Below, piece by piece: positions 1 to 6,408 of a stretch of DNA of 12,150 bases; the stretch's first letter is position 1; every line of letters begins with the position of its first letter. Source of the DNA: HRBIN15 sp039630445 (lineage in GTDB: Bacteria > Armatimonadota > Fimbriimonadia > Fimbriimonadales > GBS-DC); NCBI GenBank assembly GCA_039630445.1, contig JBCNVA010000110.1, forward strand, positions 1-12,150. Direction: 5' to 3'. A model generated the notes under the pieces. The model was not told where the DNA came from. It saw only the letters and a list, made by a program, of their open reading frames with translations, and did not search any database. The position numbers and the translations under genes were made by a program.

Positions 1-1935
1 CGCCGCAGGCGAAAAAGTATAGTGACGAACTTGTCCCTCAAAGACAAACTGGAACACATAAATAACATGGGAACTTTGTGCAAAGATGATAATGGTCTGC
101 TTGGGCTGTGGAATAGTGACCGCCTCTCCAGTTTGGGAGAAGACAACCAAAGGCGTGTCGGGCAGGTCAAACTCGTGGACTGAGGTGCTTTCCGTCGTGA
201 GCGTAAAGTGGGGTTCCTGCGGGCTTGAAGGGGGCGATTCGGGCTGATCGTGATAGATGGACACTGTTTTTGGTGCAGCATAGACAATGCGATGACCAAT
301 CATGAATGTGCGAGTTGGGTGTATACGGGCATAGAGTGCCTGCTGGAACCGCTGACGCTGAGTAGGTGTCAGCTGGCGCAGCAACAGCAGTTCACCCGAC
401 AGCGCCGCCTGCTTCTGTTGCGGTGTCAGGCTTGCCCAAAAACGCAACGCAGGAACCGCCTCTGCCAGTGTGCGCAAGTTAAGTGTGCTGACCGTGCGCG
501 CATAAGTATAAGTCGTCAACGGTAGCCCTGTTAGTCGTTCCACTTGGAGTTCGTTCAGCAAATTCGCAAGCTGTGCCCAGTCATCCAGTACAAGCTTTTC
601 ACCCTTCTGTTTCTTGGTCTCCAGCGGCTGGAGCCACTCCTCAGGGATTTCGCTGGGGCGCAGCCAGAAGTAGTCCTTATGCCGCGCCATCAGCGCATCG
701 CCCTCCTGACGCAGCCAGAACATCGAGTGCAGTTCAGACCAATCGGAGGGCAGGGTCTTATGCAGCAAGAGCGCGCGCGTGGCGGGCAGCGTTTCAAGGA
801 ACAGCTCTATACGATAGGCATCGGCGTAAAGGTCAAGCCCATAACGATAGGCAGCCTCTATCAGGGCAGCAAGCGGGCTGCGCTGCAGATACTCTGGCAG
901 CGTCACGCACTTGGGAGGCGTATCACGGCGCGAGGGTGTTAGGCGATCGGATACATTCGCCCATTCGCGCCACACCTTGTTAAGGAAGTAGTCATCCAGC
1001 AGGGCGGCACTCTTTGCCTGCGAGCGTGTCGTATCCGCAAGTTCATCGGTAGATAGGGTTCGGACCGTTGCGGTAATCCCGACGGAGGTGCCCGCAAGCC
1101 CCTCCGCAGCGCGGCGCGATGGAGCAACCGACCGCGACTCCGTTACGACGGTCATCGTGCCCCGCCAGCCATCCCAGTGCAGGCGCATTACTACTTCGCG
1201 CGCATCGCGCCGTGCAGTTTCTGACGATGGTCGCTCGGGGATAGCGAAAAGCCCTTCCAGAATCAGGTGGCGTAGCTCAGGCGCGAGGGGCAACTCGCCC
1301 ATCTGCGGCGCCGATGAAAAGACAAGTGTCTCGCCCTGCCAGAACCGCTGCCACTCGCTGGCGCGAAAATCGCCCATCACGCGGGTAGCTGCATAGAGGC
1401 TCACATCACTCAGGCGAGCGAGCAATCGCCGCTGCTCGTCAGCGAATCGCTGTGCCCCTCGCCCGCTTGATTTGGCAAGCTCCTCCCAGGGATGGCGACG
1501 CGCCAGATCGATCATCACGCGCAGGGCACGCTCCATCCGCTGGCGATGCGCCTGCAGCAGTGCTTGGCGCAACTGCTGCTCACGAACCCGCTCGCCATGG
1601 GGTTGATAGAGGCGATAACCGCCTGTCGCCTCCGAAACCTGCCACTCGTACCGCAGCGTGTCCGCAAGCCGCTGCAAGACCTCGTAAGCGGGTCGCTCAT
1701 GAACCAGCACACATACCTTGTCCTCCGCGATCTCGGCGGTGGCTGAAAGGTTTACATTCAGCTCCTTGCCGATTTGCGTTAGCAACTGTTTTAGCGGGAT
1801 AAGCGGTTCGTGAAGCGTGAGGCTTTTTTGGAGCCGCTCATCTTTGCTCAGGTCTACTGTCTGCGCCTCGCTTAGTGTGCAAAGCGCAACAATCGCCAGT
1901 ACCCATGCCTGCCGAAGCCCTCTGCTCTGTCTCAT
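1..1935 (-). CDS. Large secreted protein with STN/secretin-N0-like domain, function unknown (3' end beyond window)
   Basis: The minus-strand frame is open without a stop from the ATG at 1935-1933 to the window edge, giving 645 codons with the C-terminus missing. A signal peptide is visible at residues 1-24 (basic start, hydrophobic WVLAIVALCTL, then SEA before QT). Residues about 40-111 look like the STN short domain seen at the N-terminus of secretins and TonB-dependent transducers: a strand, a helix rich in Leu (LKQLLTQIGKELNVNLS), then a second Leu-rich helix (AYEVLQRLADTLRYEW) and a final strand (GGYRLYQ). A long charged helical middle follows. Residues 343-436 (CVTLPEYLQRSPLAALIEAA ... 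IPEEWLQPL) may be a second module of similar layout. The tail after residue 560 is Pro/Ser rich. A GGAGG lies at 1950-1946, 10 bases from the start. The gene is divergent from the P460 gene. I do not recognise a function; it is neither a full secretin nor a TonB receptor in the visible part. Confidence 0.85.
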   Translation of the reverse strand, partial: MRQSRGLRQAWVLAIVALCTLSEAQTVDLSKDERLQKSLTLHEPLIPLKQLLTQIGKELNVNLSATAEIAEDKVCVLVHERPAYEVLQRLADTLRYEWQVSEATGGYRLYQPHGERVREQQLRQALLQAHRQRMERALRVMIDLARRHPWEELAKSSGRGAQRFADEQRRLLARLSDVSLYAATRVMGDFRASEWQRFWQGETLVFSSAPQMGELPLAPELRHLILEGLFAIPERPSSETARRDAREVVMRLHWDGWRGTMTVVTESRSVAPSRRAAEGLAGTSVGITATVRTLSTDELADTTRSQAKSAALLDDYFLNKVWREWANVSDRLTPSRRDTPPKCVTLPEYLQRSPLAALIEAAYRYGLDLYADAYRIELFLETLPATRALLLHKTLPSDWSELHSMFWLRQEGDALMARHKDYFWLRPSEIPEEWLQPLETKKQKGEKLVLDDWAQLANLLNELQVERLTGLPLTTYTYARTVSTLNLRTLAEAVPALRFWASLTPQQKQAALSGELLLLRQLTPTQRQRFQQALYARIHPTRTFMIGHRIVYAAPKTVSIYHDQPESPPSSPQEPHFTLTTESTSVHEFDLPDTPLVVFSQTGEAVTIPQPKQTIIIFAQSSHVIYVFQFVFEGQVRHYTFSPAA

Positions 1936-2096
1936 CGGTAGGACGCCTCCAACAGAGTTAGACGATGTGGCGGCGCAAAGGGTTCAGGAACCGTCTTTAC
2001 ACCGCCTCACTTCCAAAATTTACTGAAAGGAAAGCTATTTACCTTCTGGAAAGCCTATCAAGGTTGTGGGGGCGCATCAGGTAGATTAGTGGATGT

Positions 2097-2104
2097 GGAG
2101 GTGA
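2097..2104 (+). promoter_or_regulatory. Shine-Dalgarno that fixes the P460 gene start
   Basis: GGAGGTGA ends five bases before the ATG at 2110. A longer version of the frame could begin at a GTG at 2089, but this strong ribosome site lies inside that extension. The ATG start also gives a clean signal peptide, so 2110 is preferred. Confidence 0.75.
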
Positions 2105-2109
2105 ACTCT

Positions 2110-2601
2110 ATGCGAGCGTTTCTCGTTGGTGTAGGATTGCTGATGCTACTGGGCATGGTGGCGATTGCGGGGCAGACCCGCGTGCCGACGCCACAGCGAC
2201 TACCTGCTGGCTGGCGCAACTGGACTCACATCACCACGGGTGTCATCTACAGCGAGAAGCATCCGCTGTTTGGCGCCTTCGGCGGTGTGCATCACATCTA
2301 CGCGAACCGCATCGCCACAGAGGCTTACAAGCGAAACGCCACCAAGTTCCCAGACGGTAGCCAAATCGTCTTTGTGCTGTACGAGGCAAAAGACGAGAAC
2401 GGCATGTATGTCGCGGGCAAAAAGAAGGTGACCGCGCTGATGGTCAAGGACAGCAAGCGCTACGCGCGGTCAGGCGGCTGGGGCTGGCAGGCATGGGACG
2501 CGACAGGCAAAGCGATTGTAACTGATCCCGTGGGGCAGTGCCAGGGCTGCCACGATCAGGTCAAGAATCGCGACCGCGTCTTCAGCCGTTGGAACCCGTA
2601 G
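2110..2601 (+). CDS. Secreted cytochrome P460-family protein
   Basis: 163 residues. Residues 1-20 form a signal peptide (MRAFLVGVGLLMLLGMVAIA, cut before GQ), placing the protein outside the cytoplasmic membrane. The body has the layout of the P460 family: an aromatic segment (GWRNWTHITTG), an HHIYAN segment near residue 61, the FPDGSQIVFVLYE strand near 80-92, and a C-terminal haem-binding CQGCH (Cys144, Cys147, His148). The family binds haem c, and classical members oxidise hydroxylamine or bind NO. Many relatives are annotated only as cytochrome P460, and substrate cannot be read here. The length is normal for the family. It stands alone, divergent from the STN-domain gene, with a repeat-filled gap of 289 bases downstream, so no partner can be inferred. 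No cytochrome c maturation genes are in view, although a covalently bound haem would need them. Confidence 0.85.
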   Translation: MRAFLVGVGLLMLLGMVAIAGQTRVPTPQRLPAGWRNWTHITTGVIYSEKHPLFGAFGGVHHIYANRIATEAYKRNATKFPDGSQIVFVLYEAKDENGMYVAGKKKVTALMVKDSKRYARSGGWGWQAWDATGKAIVTDPVGQCQGCHDQVKNRDRVFSRWNP

Positions 2602-2610
2602 TGCCTTTCT

Positions 2611-2692
2611 GAGATTCCTCGCCTTCGGCTCGGAATGACAGGTTCGTTTTCGCTGAGCCAGCGTGGTCATTCCGAGCGAAGCGAGGAATCTC
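2611..2692. repeat. Palindromic intergenic repeat (imperfect inverted arms)
   Basis: The left arm at 2611-2639 (begins GAGATTCCTCGC, ends TCGGAATGAC) is the reverse complement of the right arm at 2666-2692, except for two extra bases in the left arm. The centre is 26 bases. Each arm also contains a small internal palindrome (left GCCTTCGGC, right CGAGCGAAGCGAG). The element starts ten bases after the P460 stop codon. Transcribed, it would form a long hairpin, but no T-run follows, so it is not a classical terminator. Sequences of this GTCATTCCGAGCGAAGCGAG type recur between genes in many unrelated genomes; that is recollection, not something this window proves. Confidence 0.75.
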
Positions 2693-2764
2693 GTCTGCTC
2701 AAAAATCACAGATGACCACTTGGATTATTGTGCCAATTCGGCTCTCGAATACCACGAAGTCCAG

Positions 2765-2811
2765 TCCTACAGGGATTTTGACCGTTCGCGGTTGCAAACC
2801 GCTCCTACAGG
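2765..2811. repeat. Direct repeat TCCTACAGG flanking a perfect hairpin
   Basis: TCCTACAGG occurs at 2765-2773 and 2803-2811, a spacing of 38 bases. Each copy is followed by GATTTT within a few bases. Between them GCGGTT (2788-2793) pairs with AACCGC (2797-2802) across a three-base GCA loop. The second copy also contains the small palindrome CTCCTACAGGAG. This is a structured intergenic element separate from the palindrome at 2611-2692. The rest of the gap up to 2873 shows no further structure I can name. Confidence 0.55.
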
Positions 2812-2890
2812 AGGTGATTTTTCAAACTCTGATTCAGCAGGAAACCCTCTCTGCCTGCCGAATCGCCCCCTCTGAGGAGGTGCGACGACC

Positions 2891-3286
2891 GTGCGAACTT
2901 ATCTGATAGCGATTGCGCTGGGCATGCTGATGGGGATGCCGACGCTGGCGCAGAAAAAGCCCGAAGAGAAGCCCATCCGCACCACGATTGCCGCCATTCA
3001 GGAAGACCCCAACCGCTTCCACAAAAAACTGGTGCAGCTGGAAGGTAAGGTGAGCGACTACAAAGAGAAGGTCTCGCGCGCGGGCAACGCCTACACCACC
3101 TTCAAGCTGGTGCAGAATGAGCAGAAAATCACCGTCTTTTCCTACGGACACCTGAAGCTGAAGGATGGCGACGAGGTGATCGTGATTGGACGGTATTACA
3201 AGGAGAAGCGCGTAGGGCGCATCACCTTCAAGAATGAAGTGGATGCCAGCCCGCGCGAAGGGGGTAAAATCACCAAGCGGGAGTGA
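2891..3286 (+). CDS. Small secreted OB-fold-like protein, function unknown
   Basis: 131 residues starting at a GTG, preceded by GAGGAGGT at 2874-2881, nine bases away. A signal peptide covers residues 1-20 (MRTYLIAIALGMLMGMPTLA, before QKK). The mature part reads as one small beta-barrel: a DPNRFHKKLVQLEGKVSDY segment near residues 40-58, an AYTTFKLVQNEQKITVFSYG segment near 67-86, then DGDEVIVIGRYYKEK and VGRITFKNEV. The order (ligand-facing LEGKV strand, a central TFKL strand, then a GDEVIVIGRY strand) is what one sees in OB-fold families such as the tRNA_anti-like group, but the match is by pattern only. It is very Lys-rich. It ends six bases before the preferred start of the aldehyde dehydrogenase, so the two are probably co-transcribed, though a functional link between a secreted protein and a cytosolic enzyme is not obvious. 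Confidence 0.8.
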   Translation: MRTYLIAIALGMLMGMPTLAQKKPEEKPIRTTIAAIQEDPNRFHKKLVQLEGKVSDYKEKVSRAGNAYTTFKLVQNEQKITVFSYGHLKLKDGDEVIVIGRYYKEKRVGRITFKNEVDASPREGGKITKRE

Positions 3287-3291
3287 ACCGC

Positions 3292-4797
3292 ATGGCTCAT
3301 CGGGAACGGACAAACGGATCCCCTACCTATCCTCAGGGGGACGGCAGGGAGAGGGTCGAGCGGCGCTGGGACTATGCGCCTGCGCCCGAAGCGCGCAACA
3401 TCGTAAAGATCCGCCCCCGCTACGGGCTTTTTATTAATGGCGAATTTGTGGAACCCAAAAGCGGGCAATACTTTACTACAATTAACCCCGCCAACGAAGA
3501 GCCGCTGGCAGAGGTTGCCTATGCAGGACCTGAGGATGTGGATCGAGCGGTGCGCGCCGCGCGCGACGCCTATGAGAAAGTCTGGAGCAAGTTGCCCGGC
3601 AAAGAGCGTGCCAAGTACCTCTTTCGGATTGCCCGCATCCTTCAGGAGCGCTCGCGCGAGTTCGCCGTGCTGGAAAGTCTGGATGGTGGCAAACCGATTC
3701 GCGAATCGCGCGATGTGGACATCCCGCTGGCATCGGCGCACTTTTTCTACCATGCGGGCTGGGCGGACAAGCTGGAGTACGCTTTTCAGGGGCGTAAGCC
3801 GCGTCCACTGGGTGTCGCCGGGCAGATTATCCCGTGGAACTTCCCGCTGCTGATGGCGGCGTGGAAAATTGCGCCTGCGCTTGCCTGCGGCAACACCGTC
3901 GTGCTGAAGCCTGCCGAGACCACCCCGCTCACTGCGCTGCTGCTGTGCGAAGTGTTCCAGCAAGCCGAGCTACCGCATGGCGTGGTGAACATCATCACAG
4001 GCAATGGGCAGACGGGCGCATGGCTCGTGCAGCATCCCGACCTGGATAAAATCGCCTTCACGGGTAGCACCGAAGTGGGCAAAAAGATCCAGAAAGCGGT
4101 CGCAGGCACGCGCAAACGCCTCACTCTCGAACTGGGTGGCAAGGCGGCGAATGTGATTTTCGAGGACGCCGCCATCGACCAAGCCATCGAAGGCATTATC
4201 AACGGTATCTACTTTAATCAGGGACATGTGTGCTGCGCGGGCAGTCGCCTGCTGGTAGAGGAGAGCATTTACGAGGTGGTGGTGCGCAAGCTGAAGCGGC
4301 GCATCGAACTACTGCGCGTGGGCGACCCGCTGGATAAAAACACCGATGTCGGCGCGATTAACTCCCTGATGCAGCTGCGCAAAATCGAGCATCTGGTGCA
4401 GGTGGGGATTCAAGAAGGTGCGGAGCTTCACCAGAGCAGCTGCCCGCTGCCTGAGCGCGGCTACTGGTTCCGCCCTACCTTCTTTACCCGCGTGAGCATG
4501 GCGCACACAATTGCCCGCGAAGAGATTTTCGGTCCCGTGTTGGCGATTCTAACCTTCCGCACGCCCGAAGAAGCTGCCGAAATTGCCAACAACACGCGCT
4601 ACGGACTATCAGCAGGCGTGTGGACAAACAAGGGCAGCAAATATCTGGCGTTCGCCTCGCGCCTGAAGGCAGGTGTCATCTGGTGCAATACCTACAACAA
4701 GTTCGACCCTGCCAGCCCGTTCGGCGGCTACAAAGAGAGCGGTTTCGGACGCGAGGGCGGCCTTCACGGCTTGAGCGCGTATGTGACTTTTGACTAA
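3292..4797 (+). CDS. NAD(P)-dependent aldehyde dehydrogenase
   Basis: 501 residues of the ALDH superfamily (oxidation of an aldehyde to its acid in the cytosol). Landmarks: IIPWNFPLLM with the oxyanion Asn183; the cofactor loop FTGSTEVGKKI; general-base Glu280 in LTLELGGK; and nucleophile Cys314 in FNQGHVCCAGSR. The C-terminal SPFGGYKESGFGREGG and EEIFGPVL motifs are intact. The segment YAPAPEARNIVKIRPRYGLF before the core resembles a subgroup of bacterial ALDHs with an N-terminal extension; the substrate cannot be assigned. ATG 3292 is chosen because GGGAG (3279-3283) lies eight bases upstream. A GTG at 3283, overlapping the upstream stop as GTGA, would add three residues. Residues 6-24 (TNGSPTYPQGDGRERVERR) look unlike the rest and come from a G-rich stretch. 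The gene's stop overlaps the convergent sdhC stop by four bases. Confidence 0.95.
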   Translation: MAHRERTNGSPTYPQGDGRERVERRWDYAPAPEARNIVKIRPRYGLFINGEFVEPKSGQYFTTINPANEEPLAEVAYAGPEDVDRAVRAARDAYEKVWSKLPGKERAKYLFRIARILQERSREFAVLESLDGGKPIRESRDVDIPLASAHFFYHAGWADKLEYAFQGRKPRPLGVAGQIIPWNFPLLMAAWKIAPALACGNTVVLKPAETTPLTALLLCEVFQQAELPHGVVNIITGNGQTGAWLVQHPDLDKIAFTGSTEVGKKIQKAVAGTRKRLTLELGGKAANVIFEDAAIDQAIEGIINGIYFNQGHVCCAGSRLLVEESIYEVVVRKLKRRIELLRVGDPLDKNTDVGAINSLMQLRKIEHLVQVGIQEGAELHQSSCPLPERGYWFRPTFFTRVSMAHTIAREEIFGPVLAILTFRTPEEAAEIANNTRYGLSAGVWTNKGSKYLAFASRLKAGVIWCNTYNKFDPASPFGGYKESGFGREGGLHGLSAYVTFD

Positions 4798-5483
4798 TGC
4801 TTAGGCGACGGAACAGGTTCGTGCATAAAGAAGCCCGCCAGCGCAATCAGCCCCAGCACCGACAGTAGCACAAACCCAATCATGCACCAGCGATGTAGCG
4901 TGCGCTGTGCCCGATCGCCGATCGTGATGCCCCAGCGGATGCAGAAGTTCCACACGCCATTAAACAGGTGATAAGAACTGGCAATCACGCCCAGCGCGTA
5001 AATCACCACAACAAGCGGGTTCTGGAAATGTGCCTGCATCCCCGCATAGTAGATGTCAGTGCCGTATAGCTTATGACTAATAGAGGTGGAATACACATGG
5101 TAAACCAGGAAGAAGAAGATATAGACACCGCTAATCCGCTGCAGCGTGTAGGCGAGATTCTCGCTGAAGCGGTAGCGGTAGATGTTCGCTTTGCCGTGAT
5201 AAGTAATTACAAAGCCATACAACCCGTGAAAGAGCAGCGGCAGAATGACAAGGAAAAGCTCCATCGCGTATAGCACGGGCTTTGGCAAAATCACATTGAA
5301 GAAGTAGACAATCGCGTTGAAATATTTGGGTCCCATCGCGGCGAAGGAGTTGAAAAAGAGGTGCTGCACCAGATAGTAGCCAACGGGAAAGATGCCCGTC
5401 AGCGAATGCAGCTTATGTAAAAAGTAGTTATCGCCCTTCAGCCGCTCTCTCCAGCCTACCCTTGGAGCTGTTTGAACGCTCAT
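4794..5483 (-). CDS. sdhC: Succinate dehydrogenase cytochrome b558 subunit (type B, di-haem)
   Basis: 229 residues. This is the membrane anchor of succinate:quinone oxidoreductase (complex II), which passes electrons from the SdhAB catalytic part to quinone. Five membrane segments are visible, near residues 30-50, 70-96, 115-135, 155-178 and 200-221. His41 (LVQHLFF), His86 (LFHGLYG), His129 (VYHVYS) and His172 (YHLFNGVWNF) match the spacing of the four haem ligands of the Bacillus subtilis SdhC family, indicating two b haems and probably a low-potential quinone such as menaquinone. HKLHSLTGIFPVGYY at the N-terminus and RWGITIGDRAQR before the last helix are also typical. The ATG at 5483 has GGAGG at 5494-5490. 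Oddly, no sdhA or sdhB follows: directly downstream is the convergent aldehyde dehydrogenase. sdhAB would have to lie elsewhere. Confidence 0.95.
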   Translation of the reverse strand: MSVQTAPRVGWRERLKGDNYFLHKLHSLTGIFPVGYYLVQHLFFNSFAAMGPKYFNAIVYFFNVILPKPVLYAMELFLVILPLLFHGLYGFVITYHGKANIYRYRFSENLAYTLQRISGVYIFFFLVYHVYSTSISHKLYGTDIYYAGMQAHFQNPLVVVIYALGVIASSYHLFNGVWNFCIRWGITIGDRAQRTLHRWCMIGFVLLSVLGLIALAGFFMHEPVPSPKH

Positions 5484-5499
5484 CGCTTGCCTCCTGCTG

Positions 5500-5505
5500 A
5501 TTATA
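5500..5505 (-). promoter_or_regulatory. Probable -10 box of sdhC
   Basis: Perfect TATAAT on the minus strand. Transcription would begin near 5493, that is at the GGAGG ribosome site itself (5494-5490), giving a leader of about ten bases. No good -35 hexamer sits at 16-18 bases. Confidence 0.5.
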
Positions 5506-5518
5506 CCCTAGCATCGAG

Positions 5519-5548
5519 TTGCAAGGGTAAAGGCAATTGGGGTATAAT
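5519..5548 (+). promoter_or_regulatory. Probable promoter of the H-X9-DG gene
   Basis: TTGCAA (5519-5524, four of six consensus bases), an 18-base spacer and a perfect TATAAT (5543-5548). The predicted start near 5555 coincides with the AGGAGG ribosome site (5555-5560), so the leader would be about 12 bases. Confidence 0.55.
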
Positions 5549-5566
5549 CTCCTCAGGAGGCGTAAA

Positions 5567-6394
5567 ATGAAAAGGAGATTTGCCTCTTGGGGATTGTGTC
5601 TGGGAGTGGTGCTGGTCGGAGCGCAACTGCTGCGTGCGATTGGTGATAGCTCCGACCCTGCCGAGAAAATCTGCGCCCAGAACCTGCATCGAGCAGGAAC
5701 CGCCGTGCTGATGTACTTTCAGGACTACGACGAGACTTTACCCCTGGTCTACGAACGCGAAACACCCTCGAGTCCCTGGTTATGGAATGAGCCTATCCCT
5801 GTGCCGAGTGACTGGCGCAACGCGAACAGCCGTCGCGGTCTATCCGTGTGGGTGAACTCACTTACCCCCTACATGCGTGCCTCACGCTGGAACCTGTATT
5901 GCCCGGCGACGCTGCCAGCGAAAGTGTCTGGCGTGGACTACACGACCCGCGTGAAATCGCCCGTTGGGGTCAGCTACACCTACAACGGCTACCTGCATGC
6001 CTACCCTGGAGCGCTGGTGGAGCGCCTTGAGGACCTCCCGGTTATCTGGGAGGGGTTGGGACGCGAGCATCTGATCGGCTTTGCGGTGGCGAACCCGTAT
6101 CTGCGCTGCGACCGCGCGGACAAGCCGTGCCTTTACACACCCTGTACCGACCCGGCGACCACCTATCCGCGTGGGGAGGTACGCCTTCCGCGCCAGTCGG
6201 TATGGATCCATCGCGGCGGCATGTTCTTTGCCATGCTGGATGGCAAGCTAGTTACCCGTCGGCTGGGCGCGCGGCTCGCCCCGTATAGCACAGACCCAGC
6301 GATTGACCCGTTTGACCAGTACGACTCGAACGGCATCCCCGCGGTGGCGCGCACAAACGCCTGCGGGCATCTGCCGCTGTTCGCTCCCCGATAA
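5567..6394 (+). CDS. Secreted H-X9-DG domain protein (prepilin-associated family)
   Basis: 275 residues. The ATG at 5567 follows AGGAGG by six bases; an in-frame TTG at 5537 lies upstream of the -10 box and is rejected. Residues 1-24 are a basic start plus hydrophobic segment (SWGLCLGVVLVGAQLL), a signal peptide or anchor. After it comes CAQNLHRAGTAVLMYFQDYDETLP, the characteristic opening of the DUF1559/H-X9-DG prepilin-like proteins of Planctomycetota and Armatimonadota. Near the end, His215 followed by nine residues and Asp225-Gly226 (HRGGMFFAMLDG) is the H-X9-DG signature itself. The usual type IV prepilin N-terminus (Gly-Phe-Thr-Leu-Ile-Glu) is absent, so processing by prepilin peptidase is not expected. 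Several Cys residues in CDRADKPCLYTPC suggest disulphides. It is first of a two-gene unit with the dockerin-bearing protein 14 bases downstream. The molecular role of the family is not known. Confidence 0.85.
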   Translation: MKRRFASWGLCLGVVLVGAQLLRAIGDSSDPAEKICAQNLHRAGTAVLMYFQDYDETLPLVYERETPSSPWLWNEPIPVPSDWRNANSRRGLSVWVNSLTPYMRASRWNLYCPATLPAKVSGVDYTTRVKSPVGVSYTYNGYLHAYPGALVERLEDLPVIWEGLGREHLIGFAVANPYLRCDRADKPCLYTPCTDPATTYPRGEVRLPRQSVWIHRGGMFFAMLDGKLVTRRLGARLAPYSTDPAIDPFDQYDSNGIPAVARTNACGHLPLFAPR

Positions 6395-6408
6395 GGAGGT
6401 GGATTCCG

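Noticed and set aside
544..942. Several plus-strand frames of 60-136 codons between 250 and 2026
   Set aside because: All lie opposite the 645-codon STN-domain gene, which is open throughout on the minus strand and begins with a signal peptide.
2470..2709. Short frames across 2470-2875 with products such as HSEPKARNLRKALR and VIPSEARNL
   Set aside because: They are translations of the palindromic repeat arms and flanks. They lack ribosome sites at their starts and do not look like proteins.
2611..2811. CRISPR array
   Set aside because: There are only two different repeat elements, with no regular series of repeats and spacers.
3196..3963. A 255-codon minus-strand frame
   Set aside because: It is antisense to the aldehyde dehydrogenase and the OB-fold gene, with no motif or ribosome site. 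Its apparent codon bias mirrors the true gene.
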